Source of the DNA: Gnetum montanum
Taxonomy: Eukaryota; Streptophyta; Gnetopsida; Gnetales; Gnetaceae
Direction: 5' to 3'
Length of the DNA stretch: 64,000 bases
NCBI GenBank assembly: GCA_015680685.1
Contig: MNCI01005541.1
Span: 111,228 to 175,227 of the forward strand
Position 1 is the first letter of the stretch; the number at the start of each line of letters is the position of its first letter. Below are positions 1 through 11,299 of this stretch, one piece after another. The position numbers and the translations under genes are program-made. The notes below the pieces were generated by a model that had not been told where the DNA came from, searched no databases, and saw only the letters and a program-made list of their open reading frames with translations.

Positions 1-1160
1 GTGGGACATTTGCTAACATTGTTTGACACTGATTCAAAGGGTAAATAGTGTCATTTCTGGATGTTTTCCCATAGGTGACATTGGCCCTAGTGATGTTGAC
101 ATTGAATAGGTGACATCAAAATTGGTATTTGCGTGAGGTACCGATAATGCAGGCACTAAGACTAGGTTGACAGAGTGACATCAATGCTAGGATGATCCTG
201 GAACACATAGGCAACATAGATGACATGGATGTTGACACTCTCAAGATCTCTTAAAATTGAACAAGTATTCTAGAATTTTGAAAAATCAACCTCTACTTGA
301 TGTTGGAACTCAATATTTATAAGCCTAGGATTTTCCAAAACTCACATGATTTGAAAATGGCAACTCAGAGTTCACTTTTGGAAAGCTAGAGTAGTGTGCT
401 AAAGGTAACATGGTAATGGAATGACATAACGTGAGATTTGACATGTTTGCATGTCCGTGTACTAAATGTGGCATGGTGATGTGATGCAGGAGTCAGCATG
501 TCTAGGTGTGTCTATGATAAAGATGATGCAGTGATGTGATGATGTAATGCAGAAGTCAATGTGTCTCTATATGTGTGCATGCACACGCATGCTAAAGGTG
601 ATATGATATGATACGATGTAGGAGTTAGCGTGTCCATGTGTATGTGTACTACAAGTTCCACTAACACTAACATTAGTGCCACCTATTAGAAACATGTTGA
701 TTTGGGACTCCTGAAACCATTGAAAGTGCCAAAATTAATGCTTGTAGTCCTAAAGTTAATGTGAAATGAATGTCAAAGGCTCAACAAGGCTTGAAACATG
801 ATATGGAGATGGATTTTAAGTAGTGATGTGTAGGTGACACTAACACGGGGTGACACTAATGCCAACATCACCTGTGCATCGCCCCAATGAAATGACCCAA
901 TTCAAGCATTCCAAAGCTTTTGAAAGTACCAAAATTGATGCCTATCATCTTGGGAATGATGAAGAGCCATCATGTCACAATCTATAAATTTGCAAAAAAT
1001 TAATTATTTAATTTAATGCATATGATTAATTCTTTAATATTTTCAAATGTGTTATTACAGTTGTTGTTATGAGTTTCCTACATAAGTAAACGCAATCTGC
1101 TTGCTAGTGTATTTGTTAAAGTTTTGTATCATTTATTTTACTAATATTCAAGCTTAGTAA
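1..1160. other. Non-genic DNA rich in TGACA motifs
   Basis: No coding region is supported here. The first 300 bases and 820-870 are rich in TGACA/TGACAT words, which looks like degenerate simple sequence. A tandem repeat inside is listed separately. After about 970 the sequence becomes AT-rich. No LTR termini, PBS or retroelement protein were recognised. Confidence 0.5.
398..649. repeat. Degenerate ~64-bp tandem repeat, about 4 copies
   Basis: Units start near 398, 461, 525 and 591. They share a core reading roughly GCTAAAGGTGRYATGGTGATG, followed by GATGYAGGAGTCAGCRTGTC and a TGTGT-rich tail. The spacing is 63-66 bases. The copies differ by many substitutions, so the array is old. Function unknown. 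Confidence 0.55.
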
Positions 1161-1910
1161 TAGATCTTTGGAATATTTTATGATTAAATCTGATTACCCC
1201 AAGAATTTTTTCTTTTTTTTAATTATTACACCTTTACAAGTATTTGGCAATGCATATTTTATTCTTTATGCACATTTAGTTATGTATATTCAATCTTTAT
1301 TATGCACATTCAATTATGCATTTTATATTTTATTATGCACATATGATTATATAATACTCTACACCTGGAGCAATTTTGAACTCTCACCCTATCCAAATTA
1401 TATCACTTGTTACCTTTTATCATTAAACTAAGATTTGGAGCTCATTTTTAATTATAATTTAATATTGCATAAACCAGTTTTATTAAGGAATTACCTTAGG
1501 ATTATGTTATACCTAAAATATGGCCTTAACATTATGTCTAGAATGTTTGAAAATGTGGATTTTGATCCTTGGTTTACTAGAATCATATTACAATTTTCAA
1601 GATATCACATTTTCTAATTTGCTAAAATACCATAAAAGCTTCAGCATTTGAACTAGGAAACCATGATAAATAATGCCTAGACAAGATCTTAGCATATGAT
1701 TTGGTAGAATACTTGATATGGATCCCATAGGTTCAAATGGAATTTGATTTGGAGTCTTGCTATACGTGTTATGAGTGTTCTTTAGTGGAACCCATCCCAT
1801 AGGAACAAGGGTTATTGGATGGATTTCCTACCTTGGATTTTGATTTGTAAGTTCATGTGAGGCTATGGATTTAGCCAAGACCATGGCACATAGCAGTTGA
1901 GTCTAGTAGT
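1161..1910. other. AT-rich non-genic DNA
   Basis: Short open frames of 60-87 codons occur here, but they are AT-driven (Ile, Leu, Phe, Tyr-rich) and show no domain or homologous copy elsewhere in the window. Nothing functional is seen. Confidence 0.5.
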
Positions 1911-3117
1911 GTTGTTGTGAGGCATAGTCAAGACATATCCTTTTGATGATACATGTGTTGGTATGTCAAAACCTTAAGGAAAATGGAGAACAAGGATGTT
2001 TGTGTGATTGTTGTATTTATAGGAAAAGAACATGGAGACCACAAGGAGAGCTAAAGAAATGACATTTACAAAGAGATGTCAAAGTGAAGACTCAAGACCT
2101 GAAGTGGGAGAAAGGACAAAGATGAAGACTACAACAAAATGGAGAATTTCCCAAGATCATGGATGAGCCAAATGAATGAAAGGAAGCTTTGGGAAGCAAA
2201 GCACAAAAGTTGTGAAGATGTTTACAAGAAGCATAAAACGTCTTGGCTGAAGAACAGAAGAAGCACAAAATACGTCTTGTAAAAGCAGTAGACATCTACT
2301 ACATGGAGAAGATGTCTACATATAGATGTCTCCTAGAAGACATCTCCATTGGGTGTGAGACATCTACCCAAAATTCAAGTCTAAATAGTGAGACATCCCA
2401 ATCTCAAAGAAGACATCTCCCCTCGTTGTTATATAGTTGTTGCACGAATTCTGAGGTGATTTCGAAAACATCAAGGCTATAAAAAGACTTCATTCTCTTG
2501 TAGAAGGTGTAATTTTTGTATGCAAGCAAACATCAACATCAAGCAATCATTGTGCATATTATTCTATTGTTTTTGTGTACTTCATTGTACTATCTTTTGT
2601 ACTATTGTAAGTGATTATTTGTGCTATACCTCAAAGTACAAGGACAAGCAAATCACTTGCATTCTTTTCTTGTAATTTTTATTTCTTTTTTGTTGCCCTA
2701 CAGGGTTGATGTGCTTCTTGCGAGGAGGCATCATCCTTGAGCTTGTTGGGATCCTACGGGATTGAGTGTTAGTGTAGCACCACAACACTCTAGAGCAGAG
2801 CTCCAGTTGTAAAGGTTGTGGGATCCTGGAAACCACTTTCTAAGCTTGTTGGGACCTTGCGAGGTTGAGTGGATTCATGGCATCAAATCACTCCAAAGTG
2901 GAGCTTAGAGCTTGTACAGGATATGGTACCCTTCAAAGCACTTTTGAGAGAAACAAAGTTCAGAGGTGTGTAAGTGATCTACCCTCCAACTGTGAACTAC
3001 CCAAGTTTGGAAACCAAATTAAAATTAGTCATGTTCTTTGTGGCTGAAAATTTTAATTTGGGAAACTTATTCATATTCTCCCCCCCCCCCCCTTTCTAAG
3101 TTCTACATTCCTCAACG
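1911..3117 (+). repeat. Possible Copia-type LTR remnant
   Basis: The block opens with TGTTG and is followed by text resembling the start of large plant Copia (Sirevirus-like) LTRs (a TTTTGATGATACATGTG segment near 1940). It closes with a poly-C tract at 3081-3092 and a short tail near 3117, as in the U5 ends of that group. Two related segments with GCTTGTTGGGA words lie at 2738-2760 and 2844-2866. No Copia protein, PBS or target duplication was found, so this is a guess from layout only. Confidence 0.3.
2290..2418. repeat. Cluster of AGACATCT / AGATGTCT octamers
   Basis: Six exact copies of one octamer lie in 129 bases: AGACATCT at 2290, 2338, 2358 and 2411, and its reverse complement AGATGTCT at 2310 and 2324. 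The opposite orientations can form short hairpins. The cluster sits in the putative Copia-like LTR, where it could be a promoter or enhancer array. Confidence 0.6.
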
Positions 3118-3260
3118 TGCACCTCGACCATTAAAGATGTTAATAGTAAGGTTATTGCCAAGACCCAACCATGAGTGACTTATTTGAGTTCATGAGGCTA
3201 ATTCGATGATAGTAGTGAGGTTATTTTAAGAGTTTTCAATGAATCCCTTTGGCAATGGGG

Positions 3261-3477
3261 GCAACCAAGACCTAGCCCTTGGAGATGCTTAGTTAAAATA
3301 TACATTCTTTGGCTTTTTACTAGACAAATTAGTGATATCTTTAGACATTAAAATAATTTAAAGGATAATCCATTTATATTAGTAAAGCTATCCTAGGATA
3401 TGATGATTTATGTTGGTAGTGAGGGTAACCAAGACCTAGCCTTTAGAGATGCTTGGCTAAAATATACATTCTTTTGG
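3261..3477. repeat. Direct repeat of ~52 bp, two copies
   Basis: Copies at 3261-3312 and 3425-3477 share AACCAAGACCTAGCC, GAGATGCTT and AAAATATACATTCTTT, with a few substitutions. A third, weaker copy of the first words lies near 3157-3170. No coding role is seen. Confidence 0.6.
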
Positions 3478-4319
3478 ATATTTGGATTTCTTTTGAATTT
3501 TTGGAAAATTTGTGGAATTTTCAAACCTTGAAACATTTTTGAATATTTTATTAAAAATCTTTACCAAGCCCATAACCTTAGACTTTTGGTCTAAAACATT
3601 TATGCTCCATGAAGAGGGAAATATAATAACCTTTCTTATTTGAGGACTTCTAACTCCTACATTTTGATGCAAAGAGTTCAGAGTAGGCAAGGAATCATCA
3701 AAAGAGAAACATGGGATGAAAGGTGGATCAATTTGGTACAACACAAACCTTTTGAACTTGAAAAGTAATTTTTGTATAATTTGTATTTTTATAAAATAAA
3801 AACCTTGTACACCTTTTGGATATTTAAGCCATATACCTATTTTTGTGAATAAATAATAAAATATGATTTTGCCGTCTATGCCATTAGGATTGTGAGATTT
3901 CAAGGAACATTTTTCATTAAGTTGTGTGCTATATCTTTGGAAAAGTTTAATATCGTTTATTATATATTAATATTTTATTTAATTATTATTTTTAATTTTA
4001 TGAATTAATTGATAAACTTTAAACTAAATATCTTTATTCTAGATGTCTGATTGAGGTGAAACAAGTGTTGTTAGGATCATTATTTTATGTAGTATTTTAT
4101 AATACACCTGGTGAAATTCTTTGACATCTACCTTTTTGTGGATGTGAAAAATTTTATTTTTCATTAAATAAATTTCATTTAATTATATATGCAAGTATTA
4201 TAAAATTTTGTTGTGCTATGTTGCTTTACTATATTTATGCTTCTAATGAATGATTTTTATTCATTTTTTTGTTTCCATTTAAGTTAGTAAATCAAGGTTA
4301 AGTCCAAATCCTTAAGGTA
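3478..4319. other. AT-rich DNA without recognised features
   Basis: A 148-codon minus-strand open frame (3457-3903) crosses this stretch, but it is low-complexity in composition, has no domain and no relative in the other element copies. I see no gene here. The first recognisable retroelement sequence starts near 4320. Confidence 0.45.
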
Positions 4320-4329
4320 AATCTCTTAT

Positions 4330-5270
4330 GTCTTTATGAAAACCATTGTTGATATTGAAATGGAAAATGAAGAGCTTGTTGAAGAGAATTGAATGTTAAT
4401 GATGGTGAAGAAAGAAAGAGATGCATTTAAGATCCACCTCCAACACATTAGGGAAGAACAGGCAAAGGCAAATTTGGAAATAACAAGAATAGTATGAGAA
4501 AACAAATACTTGTTCATGCATGAAGTCAAATTAATTAGATGATAGACAATTGTAGATGTCACTGCCTAGAAGAACATGGCAAAATAATATGAGAACATAA
4601 AAAATCATTACAAAGATTAGGTTGGCCTACAAAAGGAAGTCAATAAGAAAGAAATTAATGTGAAAAAGACCAAGCTTAAAGGCATTTTGCAAAAATCTAA
4701 TATGACTGCATGGATAGGTGTTGTAGATGTAGCATGTGTAATTGATCAAGCTGAACTAAAATTGAAAGACCTTTGCATTAAGAACCTCACATATTACTTG
4801 GAGCTTTCTAAACTTTGATACTCTAACTTTATCATTAGCATAGTAAGAAAGTTTTAAAACGAGATGGAGAAGTAGCTTACAACTCCATTTTCACTCTTCA
4901 ATTATGAATATTAAATTTACAATTAGATCAAAGGAAAACTATTAGATACTATGACAAACTTGGAATTCTCAAAGCCAATTTTGTAGATTAAAGAGGTATA
5001 GTGGAGAGCTTAGCATAAAAAATGGCCAACTAGCATATGTGTAAGAAATGACTAAAAGCACTAGAGCTAGAGCACCACATGTTCATTGCTTAGTATATCA
5101 ACACAAATAAGCTCTTTCCTCCTCTACTTTATCCATGGAATGCTCCACCCATATCAAACTTGACCAAGCATGCTTGAACTACTGAGAATCCACTAACAAA
5201 TGAACAAAAGCTCTAGTCAATCCTAGAAAAGTATAGAACAAAGGAAAAGAAGCCATCATTGTGAGGAACC
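4330..5270 (+). pseudogene. E1 3' ORF remnant (coiled-coil part)
   Basis: This is a broken copy of the accessory 3' ORF found in E5 (27534-29240) and E6 (42076-44830). Shared landmarks are a Glu/Lys-rich heptad-like stretch at 4340-4560, a segment matching E5 28480-28560 (reading like KxHYKDxxGLQKEVN) near 4600-4660, and the C-terminal proline-containing segment near 5120-5200 matching E5 28990-29100. The N-terminal transposon-protein-like domain is absent. Many stops and shifts are present. The role of the intact protein is unknown. Confidence 0.55.
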
Positions 5271-5485
5271 TAATTCATTGACCTATTTTTGAATATATTT
5301 TTAAGATTGTTGTAAAATTTTGGTATGTATTGTTTTGGATTTTTGTAAATTGTACATCACCTAACTAAATTTTATAAAGTTTATCACTCATAAGTTTTGT
5401 AATATAGTTAGTTAATAAGTCAAGTCTTTTCATCTCAAAAATTTTGTATAACTTGAAGATGATTTTTCAATCAATTATGATGATA

Positions 5486-5593
5486 TGATAAATAATAAAA
5501 ATTGCAATTATAAGATATTATAACATCATAGTTACATGAATATAGTTACATCAATGTATCATTTAATTCATCAATGGATGTAATTTTTGCAAA
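5486..5593 (+). repeat. E1 3' LTR, first 108 bases
   Basis: It starts TGATAAAT directly after a decayed polypurine tract (reading like AATTATGATGATA) and is cut at 5594 by the TGATGAG start of the E2 LTR. The position after the 3' ORF fits the start of a 3' LTR. Confidence 0.5.
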
Positions 5594-6077
5594 TGATGAG
5601 TGACAAGGCTGCCCAACGATCCACCATACAATCTACAAGTGTCATGGTAGACTATGTCACAATTCATGAATGGTAGTAACATTATTGCTTAAGAAGTTAA
5701 CAAATAATCACGTATCATTGTCTTTCCACTTAGACCAGCAGTGGCTCTATTACATATGATTTAGTTCAAGGTGATACATATGATCATGATATTATTCAAT
5801 AATTATAAAAATAATTCAAAATATGCAAATTAAATAATTTATCTAATTAATAAGAAAGTAAATACTAAGCTAACCAAAGGGAAATGAGTGTCTGATTCCT
5901 AGCTTGTCATATATATCTTAAACTCATGCAACTGCTACTAGGATTACTAACCATAATGCTACTGAGAAAACTAAATAAGAACACTATTGGGATTACCAAG
6001 TGATTACATGTTCATGCTCAAAACCGATCAAGCGTATTCCACCATGATTAACATGCATAGAATTATAAATTATTAAG
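5594..6077 (-). repeat. E2 left LTR, piece 1
   Basis: This minus-oriented LTR begins TGATGAGTGACAAGG (U5 end in reverse) and contains decayed matches to the family U5 landmarks, including a CATTGTCTTTCC segment near 5717 and a GGGATTACCAAGTG segment near 5990. E3 interrupts it at 6078. Confidence 0.6.
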
Positions 6078-6960
6078 TGATGAGCAATGAATACCCCTAC
6101 ACTCAACCATACAAATCACTAAGCATTCATGCGGGATCCGGTTGAATTCCACGGATTCTATGTCTTCCAATACACTAGCCTCTATGAAGTGAACTTACCC
6201 TAACAATCATTCATTGTCTTCCCAATTACACTTGTGATATGCAAAGGTATGGTTATGTAATTGAGGCATATAATTTTTATTATTTTTATGTTTTATATTT
6301 TGAGGGCTTAAATAAAGGATGAAGGGAATGAAGTAATTTAATTGCTAATTTAATCTAATTAACTAACCAAGGTCTAACTATTCCTAACATAAGTATCTGG
6401 TCCCACTTTTCATGCACATCTTGAACATGTATAACACTGCTAGGTTACTAAATGTTAAGCATTATTGGGATTACCAAGCATCATTCGCATGCTTGAAACA
6501 ATCGTACTTATGTGCCTAATTAATTGCTATTTAACCTAGATAGCTTAATTCCTTAATTAGCTTAATTATTAAAAACATTAAAGGAAATTGCATGAAACAT
6601 TAAATGCATAAATAAAATATTTAATCTAGCCAAAGTACTACAAGGTTTATCAGAAAGCTCATCTTTATTGCCGCACACACTGCCATGCTCAGGTACAATA
6701 GTACTCGAATAAAGATATGTACACTCAATGACTCCTATTGTGGGTAGTTTGGGAAAATATTTAAACTTTGGGGAAGAAAAATTACAAGAGCTCTACTATG
6801 CTATGACTAAGATACCCTCAAATCATGCACCCAAGAACTATATTTATAGGTTGGCACACATCCCACAATATTGGATATTCAACATTGCCTCTGAGCCCTC
6901 GATATCAGGTATCTAATATCAAGGCTTCAATATCGAAGCTAGAAAAAATACACTTCATGA
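6078..6960 (-). repeat. E3 3' LTR
   Basis: It runs from TGATGAGCAATG to a decayed end CTTCATGA and is closely similar to 33934-34806. Decayed U3 palindromes of the GATATC type are seen at 6900-6945. A TATA-like box (TATTTATAGG on the plus strand) lies near 6838. It abuts the polypurine tract at 6961. Confidence 0.85.
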
Positions 6961-7388
6961 TACTCCCATGACTAAATAAAAATGCATCCTCAAGTAAACA
7001 AAAGGAGAAACAAGTCCCTTAAAAAATATTGGAAAGGTATGGGATCATTAACTAATATGCAAACTGACTTAGACAAAATAGGAAAATTCTAAGTGCCCAA
7101 ATGTATAGATTTACAATCTTGTATAAAATTGGGTGTTCATGATAATAGAATTGAACACCCTAGCCAAAATTGACATCCAACTCCTCTGGCAGCTATAGAA
7201 CAAGGGAGAAGATTGAATGATCATGAAGGGGCCTCATCCCATGGTGTTGCTACTAATTTCTTGGTGAAGATAGTCCCGCCTCCAATCCATGCTTCGCATT
7301 GCAATCACAAAAAAATCATAGCTTAGTATGCAAGGTGTAACTTATAGCGTTTAGGTACCTTGTCTCATTGGCAATTACACTTGGCTAG
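6961..7388 (-). other. E3 3' internal region, distal part with polypurine tract
   Basis: It begins with the reverse complement of a polypurine tract (TACTCCCATGACT) directly beside the 3' LTR. The rest is noncoding and continues at 13875 on the other side of E4. No ORF was recognised. Confidence 0.6.
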
Positions 7389-7805
7389 TGATGAGTGGCG
7401 AGGTACCCCTACACTCAACCATACGAAATGAGCGTAGCATGCACGATCCAGTCGAACTTCGCAGACTAAATGCCTACACGCCCTATGGAACACTTGGGGT
7501 TAATCATTCGTTGTCTTCCCATACTTACTTGTGGTTGTCGCGGTGTATGGTTAAGTAAGTCCAAGGTATATGATTTTTATAGTCTTTTATGTTTTTCTCC
7601 TACGCTATCAAGGTGAAGGGTTGAGAAACTAACTCTAACTAATGAACTAAGTCTAAATTAACTAGCGTTTGCATCCGTTCCCACTTATCGTACACACCCT
7701 GAACTATGAAACTGCGGCTACCAAATGTAATCGTTACTGGGATCACCACGCTTAACGCACGTGCTCAAAATGGTCGTATTGAGGCACTTAACTAGCCTAA
7801 GCGTA

Positions 7806-7974
7806 ATGAGCATCTATTCCTTGACTAGCCGTACACATCCTTAGATGCTCGTAATCAAGTCGTACTCATTCCACATTCTAGGAGTTGAGGGTGAGAAAAT
7901 CTAATCGCGATGAGCAACCGATTCCTTGATTAGCCGTACACATCCATAAATGCTCGTAATCAAGTCGGACTCAT
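7806..7974 (-). repeat. Two tandem stem-loop units in U5 of the E4 3' LTR
   Basis: Units at 7806-7869 and 7910-7974 are about 65 bases each. Each has an outer stem ATGAG/CTCAT, a middle stem CTTGA/TCAAG (7820-7824 with 7855-7859 in the first unit) and an apical stem (CATC 7836-7839 with GATG 7844-7847). They lie downstream of the TATA box and the R hairpin in the direction of transcription, so they would be in the RNA leader. The 5' LTR holds the same pair at 13300-13363 and 13404-13468. Confidence 0.65.
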
Positions 7975-8078
7975 GCCGCGCTACTACAAGCTAATAAATA
8001 ACAGGTAAGAAATAATAGGTAATAAATAACAAGTAATAAATCCTATTCCATGCGCTACAAGGTTTATCCACAAAGCTC

Positions 8079-8133
8079 ATCTTTATTGCCGTACACAACT
8101 TGTGTTCAGGTACAATGTTGCTCGAATAAAGAT
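8079..8133 (-). promoter_or_regulatory. R-region hairpin pairing the poly(A) signal (E4)
   Basis: ATCTTTATT (8079-8087) pairs with AATAAAGAT (8125-8133). An inner stem, ACACA (8093-8097) with TGTGT (8101-8105), is nested inside. On the transcribed minus strand one arm carries AATAAA. Equivalent hairpins with different inner stems are seen in E5, E6 and E9. Confidence 0.6.
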
Positions 8134-8346
8134 CTGTTCACTTGGGAACTCCTACTGCAGGCACATGGAAAATATTCTATCTCTGGAGTGATCAATTTGC
8201 TAGAGTTTCCCTACTTCTAGCCTAGGATGGGAAATAAGGGGAGTGTTGCCTCTTATTTATAGATTTGACAGTAGACCATGATATCACGTACGCAACATTG
8301 CAAGGGACGACGCGATATCGCGGCTCATGCGAATCGCGTCTCATCA

Positions 8347-10300
8347 TACCCCCATGACTGAATGAAAACTTGTCCTCAAGTTCCTTACAATAATATTAGG
8401 AAGGTATGGAATTATTGAGGGAAATGGAACTAATGGGATGACATGTGAACAGATCATCATTACAAGACTTGACAAAACTGGTGTTCATGACAACAAGGGT
8501 GAACACCTTATTATAATGACATCAAGCCTTAGTTGGTAGCTGAGAAAGAGAGAGAGAAAGAAGTGTTGCTACTGCCAACGCCAAGATTATGCCTTTATTG
8601 TCCATCCATAAGCATGCCATCAATCTTGCTCCTTGCATAGCTGCTTCAACGCTGCTCCATTCCAAGTGGTTCCTCTAGATCCGGTCCGTTATTGCATGGT
8701 TTCCATCTTCACACACAACACAATCTTAATTAGCAAGGGTAAATGAATAATCATGTAATTGATACCTTGCTTCAGTGTAAGTCCATTGGCTGAGTTGTGG
8801 TATGGCTGATATGGATCGGGAGATACATTAATGATGACTACCGAAGGTGTAGGCGTTAGGAAGAAAATCAAAAATTTCGAGGCTAGGAGAAAATCGAAAA
8901 AATTAGGCCCCATACCCCCATGACTAATCGTGAACATCCAGTAGCATTAGAATGGAGAAAGAAAAGGAGTAAGAAAGATATATAAAAAGGGACAACCATG
9001 GCATCGATGAAATGGATGTCAAGATGGAAATGAACAAAATAAAAATAAAATTAATTGCAAAATTTTAAGGGAAATAATTTAACTAATGTGCCAAATAGGA
9101 ATGTCAGTGGGTCCTCCCCAAAGTAGGCGCATGCCCTTAATGCCCTGACAAACCCACATTCAAAGAGTTCGTAGGCTCCGGGAATGTTATTTGGAAGAAG
9201 AGTTAAAGTCTTAACTGCAAGAATTTACCAAAAAGAAAACAATGCATCTACCAAAATATATACACTTATGATACAACCGGAAATGAGGTGAACAATGGAG
9301 AGAAGGGTGAAGAGACGAGGATGGAATGGAATCTCAAGAACAAGGCGGTGTACAGCCCCTTGTGTGTTTCATGATTAATGTGACTTAGCAAATCCCATTC
9401 CAAGTCTGGCCTCAAACCAACCACATCGAATGACTTCGCATCAATGCATTCAGCTAAACCATCTACTTGGATAACAAGAATGCCTTCCCCAAGAGTCACC
9501 ACCATTCTGATGAAACAAAGGAGAGAATGGGAAGCGAGAAGGGCCTTAGTTAGAGGGAACATTTTTGGTTCCATAACTAGTGCTTGTAGCCCAAGTTTAT
9601 TCGTTTAAGGGGTGTGCTTTGAATTCTCACTTTATTTTTTATTTTTTTTGTGTTTTTATGTGTGAGAACCACACCATGCAAAGACTTCTTATTTTTATTG
9701 ACTCAACTTCCGATAATTGGGTAACATCGGAATGGCAAGAAAAACTCAAAAGGAAAACATCCAAGCACCCAAGAGAATGGCCAACACAAAAGCATCAAGT
9801 TCCCTTGAAATCACACCCTTTTCAATCCTTGAGTCCTTCCTTAGTTTGAGAAATACCGGGTCACTGATTCATTAAGTTCTTATTAGAAGGGGACTGTACA
9901 TTTCCAAGCCGAGAGAGACCATGGAGTGTTGTGGATGAATGGATGAAGTGAACTCATTGCCTATCATATCAAAAGAAGCATACCTTAGTATCAACATTGT
10001 GACTTAAAGGTAAAAACCAAACATTAGCAATCAACATGAAAACAATTCATACCATCATTCCAAACACTTATTGGGTGACAAACTTATAGGGTGGATCACA
10101 CACACACATAAAATGGAAAAAGTATAACGATGTTTTAAAACAAAAATAAGAAAAGTTAAAGAAAGTTGTAAAACAAAAACTAGAAAAGTTAAAGAAAGTT
10201 GTAAAACAAAAACATGTAAGACAAAAACGTTGTAAAACAAAAACGTGTAAAAAAAAAATCGAAAAAGAACTGAGGGCCCCATATGATTAGCATAGGTGGC
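8347..10300 (-). other. E4 3' noncoding region with polypurine tract
   Basis: The polypurine tract (reverse complement TACCCCCATGA) starts at 8347 next to the LTR. Conserved noncoding landmarks follow: a GGATCCTCCCC-like segment (GGTCCTCCCC near 9109), AAGGGGTGTGCTTTG at 9607, and AACCACACCATGCAAAG at 9667-9683. Near 10130-10255 there is an A-rich tandem repeat of GTTGTAAAACAAAAAC. No 3' accessory ORF is present. Confidence 0.65.
10130..10255 (-). repeat. GTTGTAAAACAAAAAC tandem repeats after pol
   Basis: Several copies of TTGTAAAACAAAAAC occur, two of them separated by GAAAAGTTAAAGAAA, so the coding strand is strongly T-rich. Equivalent low-complexity DNA lies at 15200-15365 in E3 and 25490-25690 in E5, always next to the polypurine-like motif that follows pol. 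Confidence 0.7.
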
Positions 10301-10302
10301 CA

Positions 10303-10319
10303 TCTCCCCCATGATTGAG
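10303..10319 (-). promoter_or_regulatory. Second polypurine-like motif after pol (E4)
   Basis: On the minus strand this reads TCATGGGGGAGATGGCC. It shares TCATGGGGG with the true polypurine tract beside the 3' LTR. The same motif is at 25459 in E5, and decayed forms occur at 15405 in E3, 38690 in E6 and 56128 in E8. Confidence 0.6.
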
Positions 10320-10520
10320 TGGAAAGGGAGAGATCTGAAATAATGAGCGCTTGTTTAAATTTCTTAAAAGTGTCCAAATTCTTCCAATTGATGATCTTAG
10401 ATTAAGGGATGGACGTTGGCGATGCTCATATTCCAATGTGTCTATGCTTTTGTTGTTGGCATGGCTTGTCTCCTCAGTTTGTTCCATGCATATTTGTCTA
10501 CTCCTTTGAGTAGCTGTCAA

Positions 10521-11177
10521 TCACAGGGTGTCTACTACTGGTTGTGTGGTTGCTACATACAGGCATCTTTGTTTCAAAGTTTCAAGGGCACACTTGCTGC
10601 ATGGAGGCATTTCCTCCATGTCATCACCTAATGAATCACTGTATGTGATGCATGGAACTTTCCTCTTCTTGATCTTTCCATAAATGTTTATCTTAGAGAT
10701 TTCCAAGGAAAGATCGTGGATCCTAAGGCATGCGTCTATTGTACTAAGCCATGCCCTTCCCATTATAATCGGGAAGTCCCCTTTGTTGTTGTTAACTTCA
10801 ATCACTAGGAAATCAACTGGGTAAGACCAACCACACACAGTGGTGATGATGTCTTCTGCCAGTCCTAAGGGAATGGTAATGGACTGGTCTACCAGCTCTA
10901 GTTGAATGTTTCTCTTCTTAAGTTGGGGCAGGTTCCAGGCATGATACATCTCTCATGAAATTAAGTTAACTCCGAAACCTGAGTCAAGAAGAGCCCTATG
11001 TGGTTTATTTCCAGTGATTTGTAAATAGATTAAGGGATTCCCAGGGTCAGTTAATTTCCTAGGAAGGTGGCCTACCTTGATCCAGTCGGTTACGGTATGC
11101 GTTAACATAATCATATGCGTTAAGCTCTGTTGGACTGAAGGGTGCTCCGAGGTGTTAGATGGTGGAGGAGTGTACAT
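10521..11177 (-). pseudogene. E4 aspartic protease domain (one in-frame stop)
   Basis: This is a retroviral-type aspartic protease, which would cut the Gag-Pol polyprotein inside particles. The active-site motif ALLDSGFGVNLIS is intact near 10955-10990. It is followed in the same frame, after a single TGA at 10953-10955, by the remainder of the fold. That part has an ITIPLGLAEDI segment and the C-terminal flap/strand PIIMGRAWL. This is the best-kept coding stretch of E4. It stands directly before the junction where RT, RH and INT are missing. The 3' end at 10521 reads into unrelated residues after TQPVVD, which marks the deletion side. Confidence 0.85.
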
Positions 11178-11299
11178 GGGCCTAATAGCTTATTGTTGTG
11201 AGAGTTTGTCTGGGCTTTTGGTTCTGAATAAGGGTCTTCTCTTTTTACAGTTTTCAGAACTAGTAGCAGGTTGGATATTTATAGCTCTCGCAGCGTGAC

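Larger units (their letters stand above)
4320..5593 (+). mobile_element. E1: 3' end of an old Athila-like retrotransposon
   Basis: This is the 3' part of a plus-strand element: a decayed 3' ORF, a decayed polypurine region (about 5473-5485) and the first ~108 bases of the 3' LTR, which begins TGATAAAT at 5486. The LTR is interrupted at 5594 by the start of another LTR (E2). Everything upstream of the 3' ORF is missing or beyond recognition. Assignment rests on colinearity with the 3' region and LTR start of E5 and E6. Confidence 0.6.
7389..8346 (-). repeat. E4 3' LTR
   Basis: It runs TGATGAGTGGCG to TCTCATCA (958 bp). The TATA box is TATAAATA on the minus strand at 8254-8261. The R hairpin is at 8079-8133 and two structured U5 units at 7806-7869 and 7910-7974. 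U3 ends with GCGATATCGCGG palindromes (8318-8330). Confidence 0.93.

Noticed and set aside
461-649. Regular repeats as a CRISPR array
   Set aside because: Units are degenerate, adjacent and without spacers; the genome is a plant.
3457-3903. 148-codon minus-strand open frame
   Set aside because: Longest frame in the left region, but biased to AT-rich codons, without domain, relatives or promoter context.
10055-10377. Phe-rich overlapping frames resembling membrane segments (possible envelope)
   Set aside because: They translate the TTTTTGTTTTACAAC tandem repeat after pol. Frames overlap and are not conserved as protein in E3 or E5.
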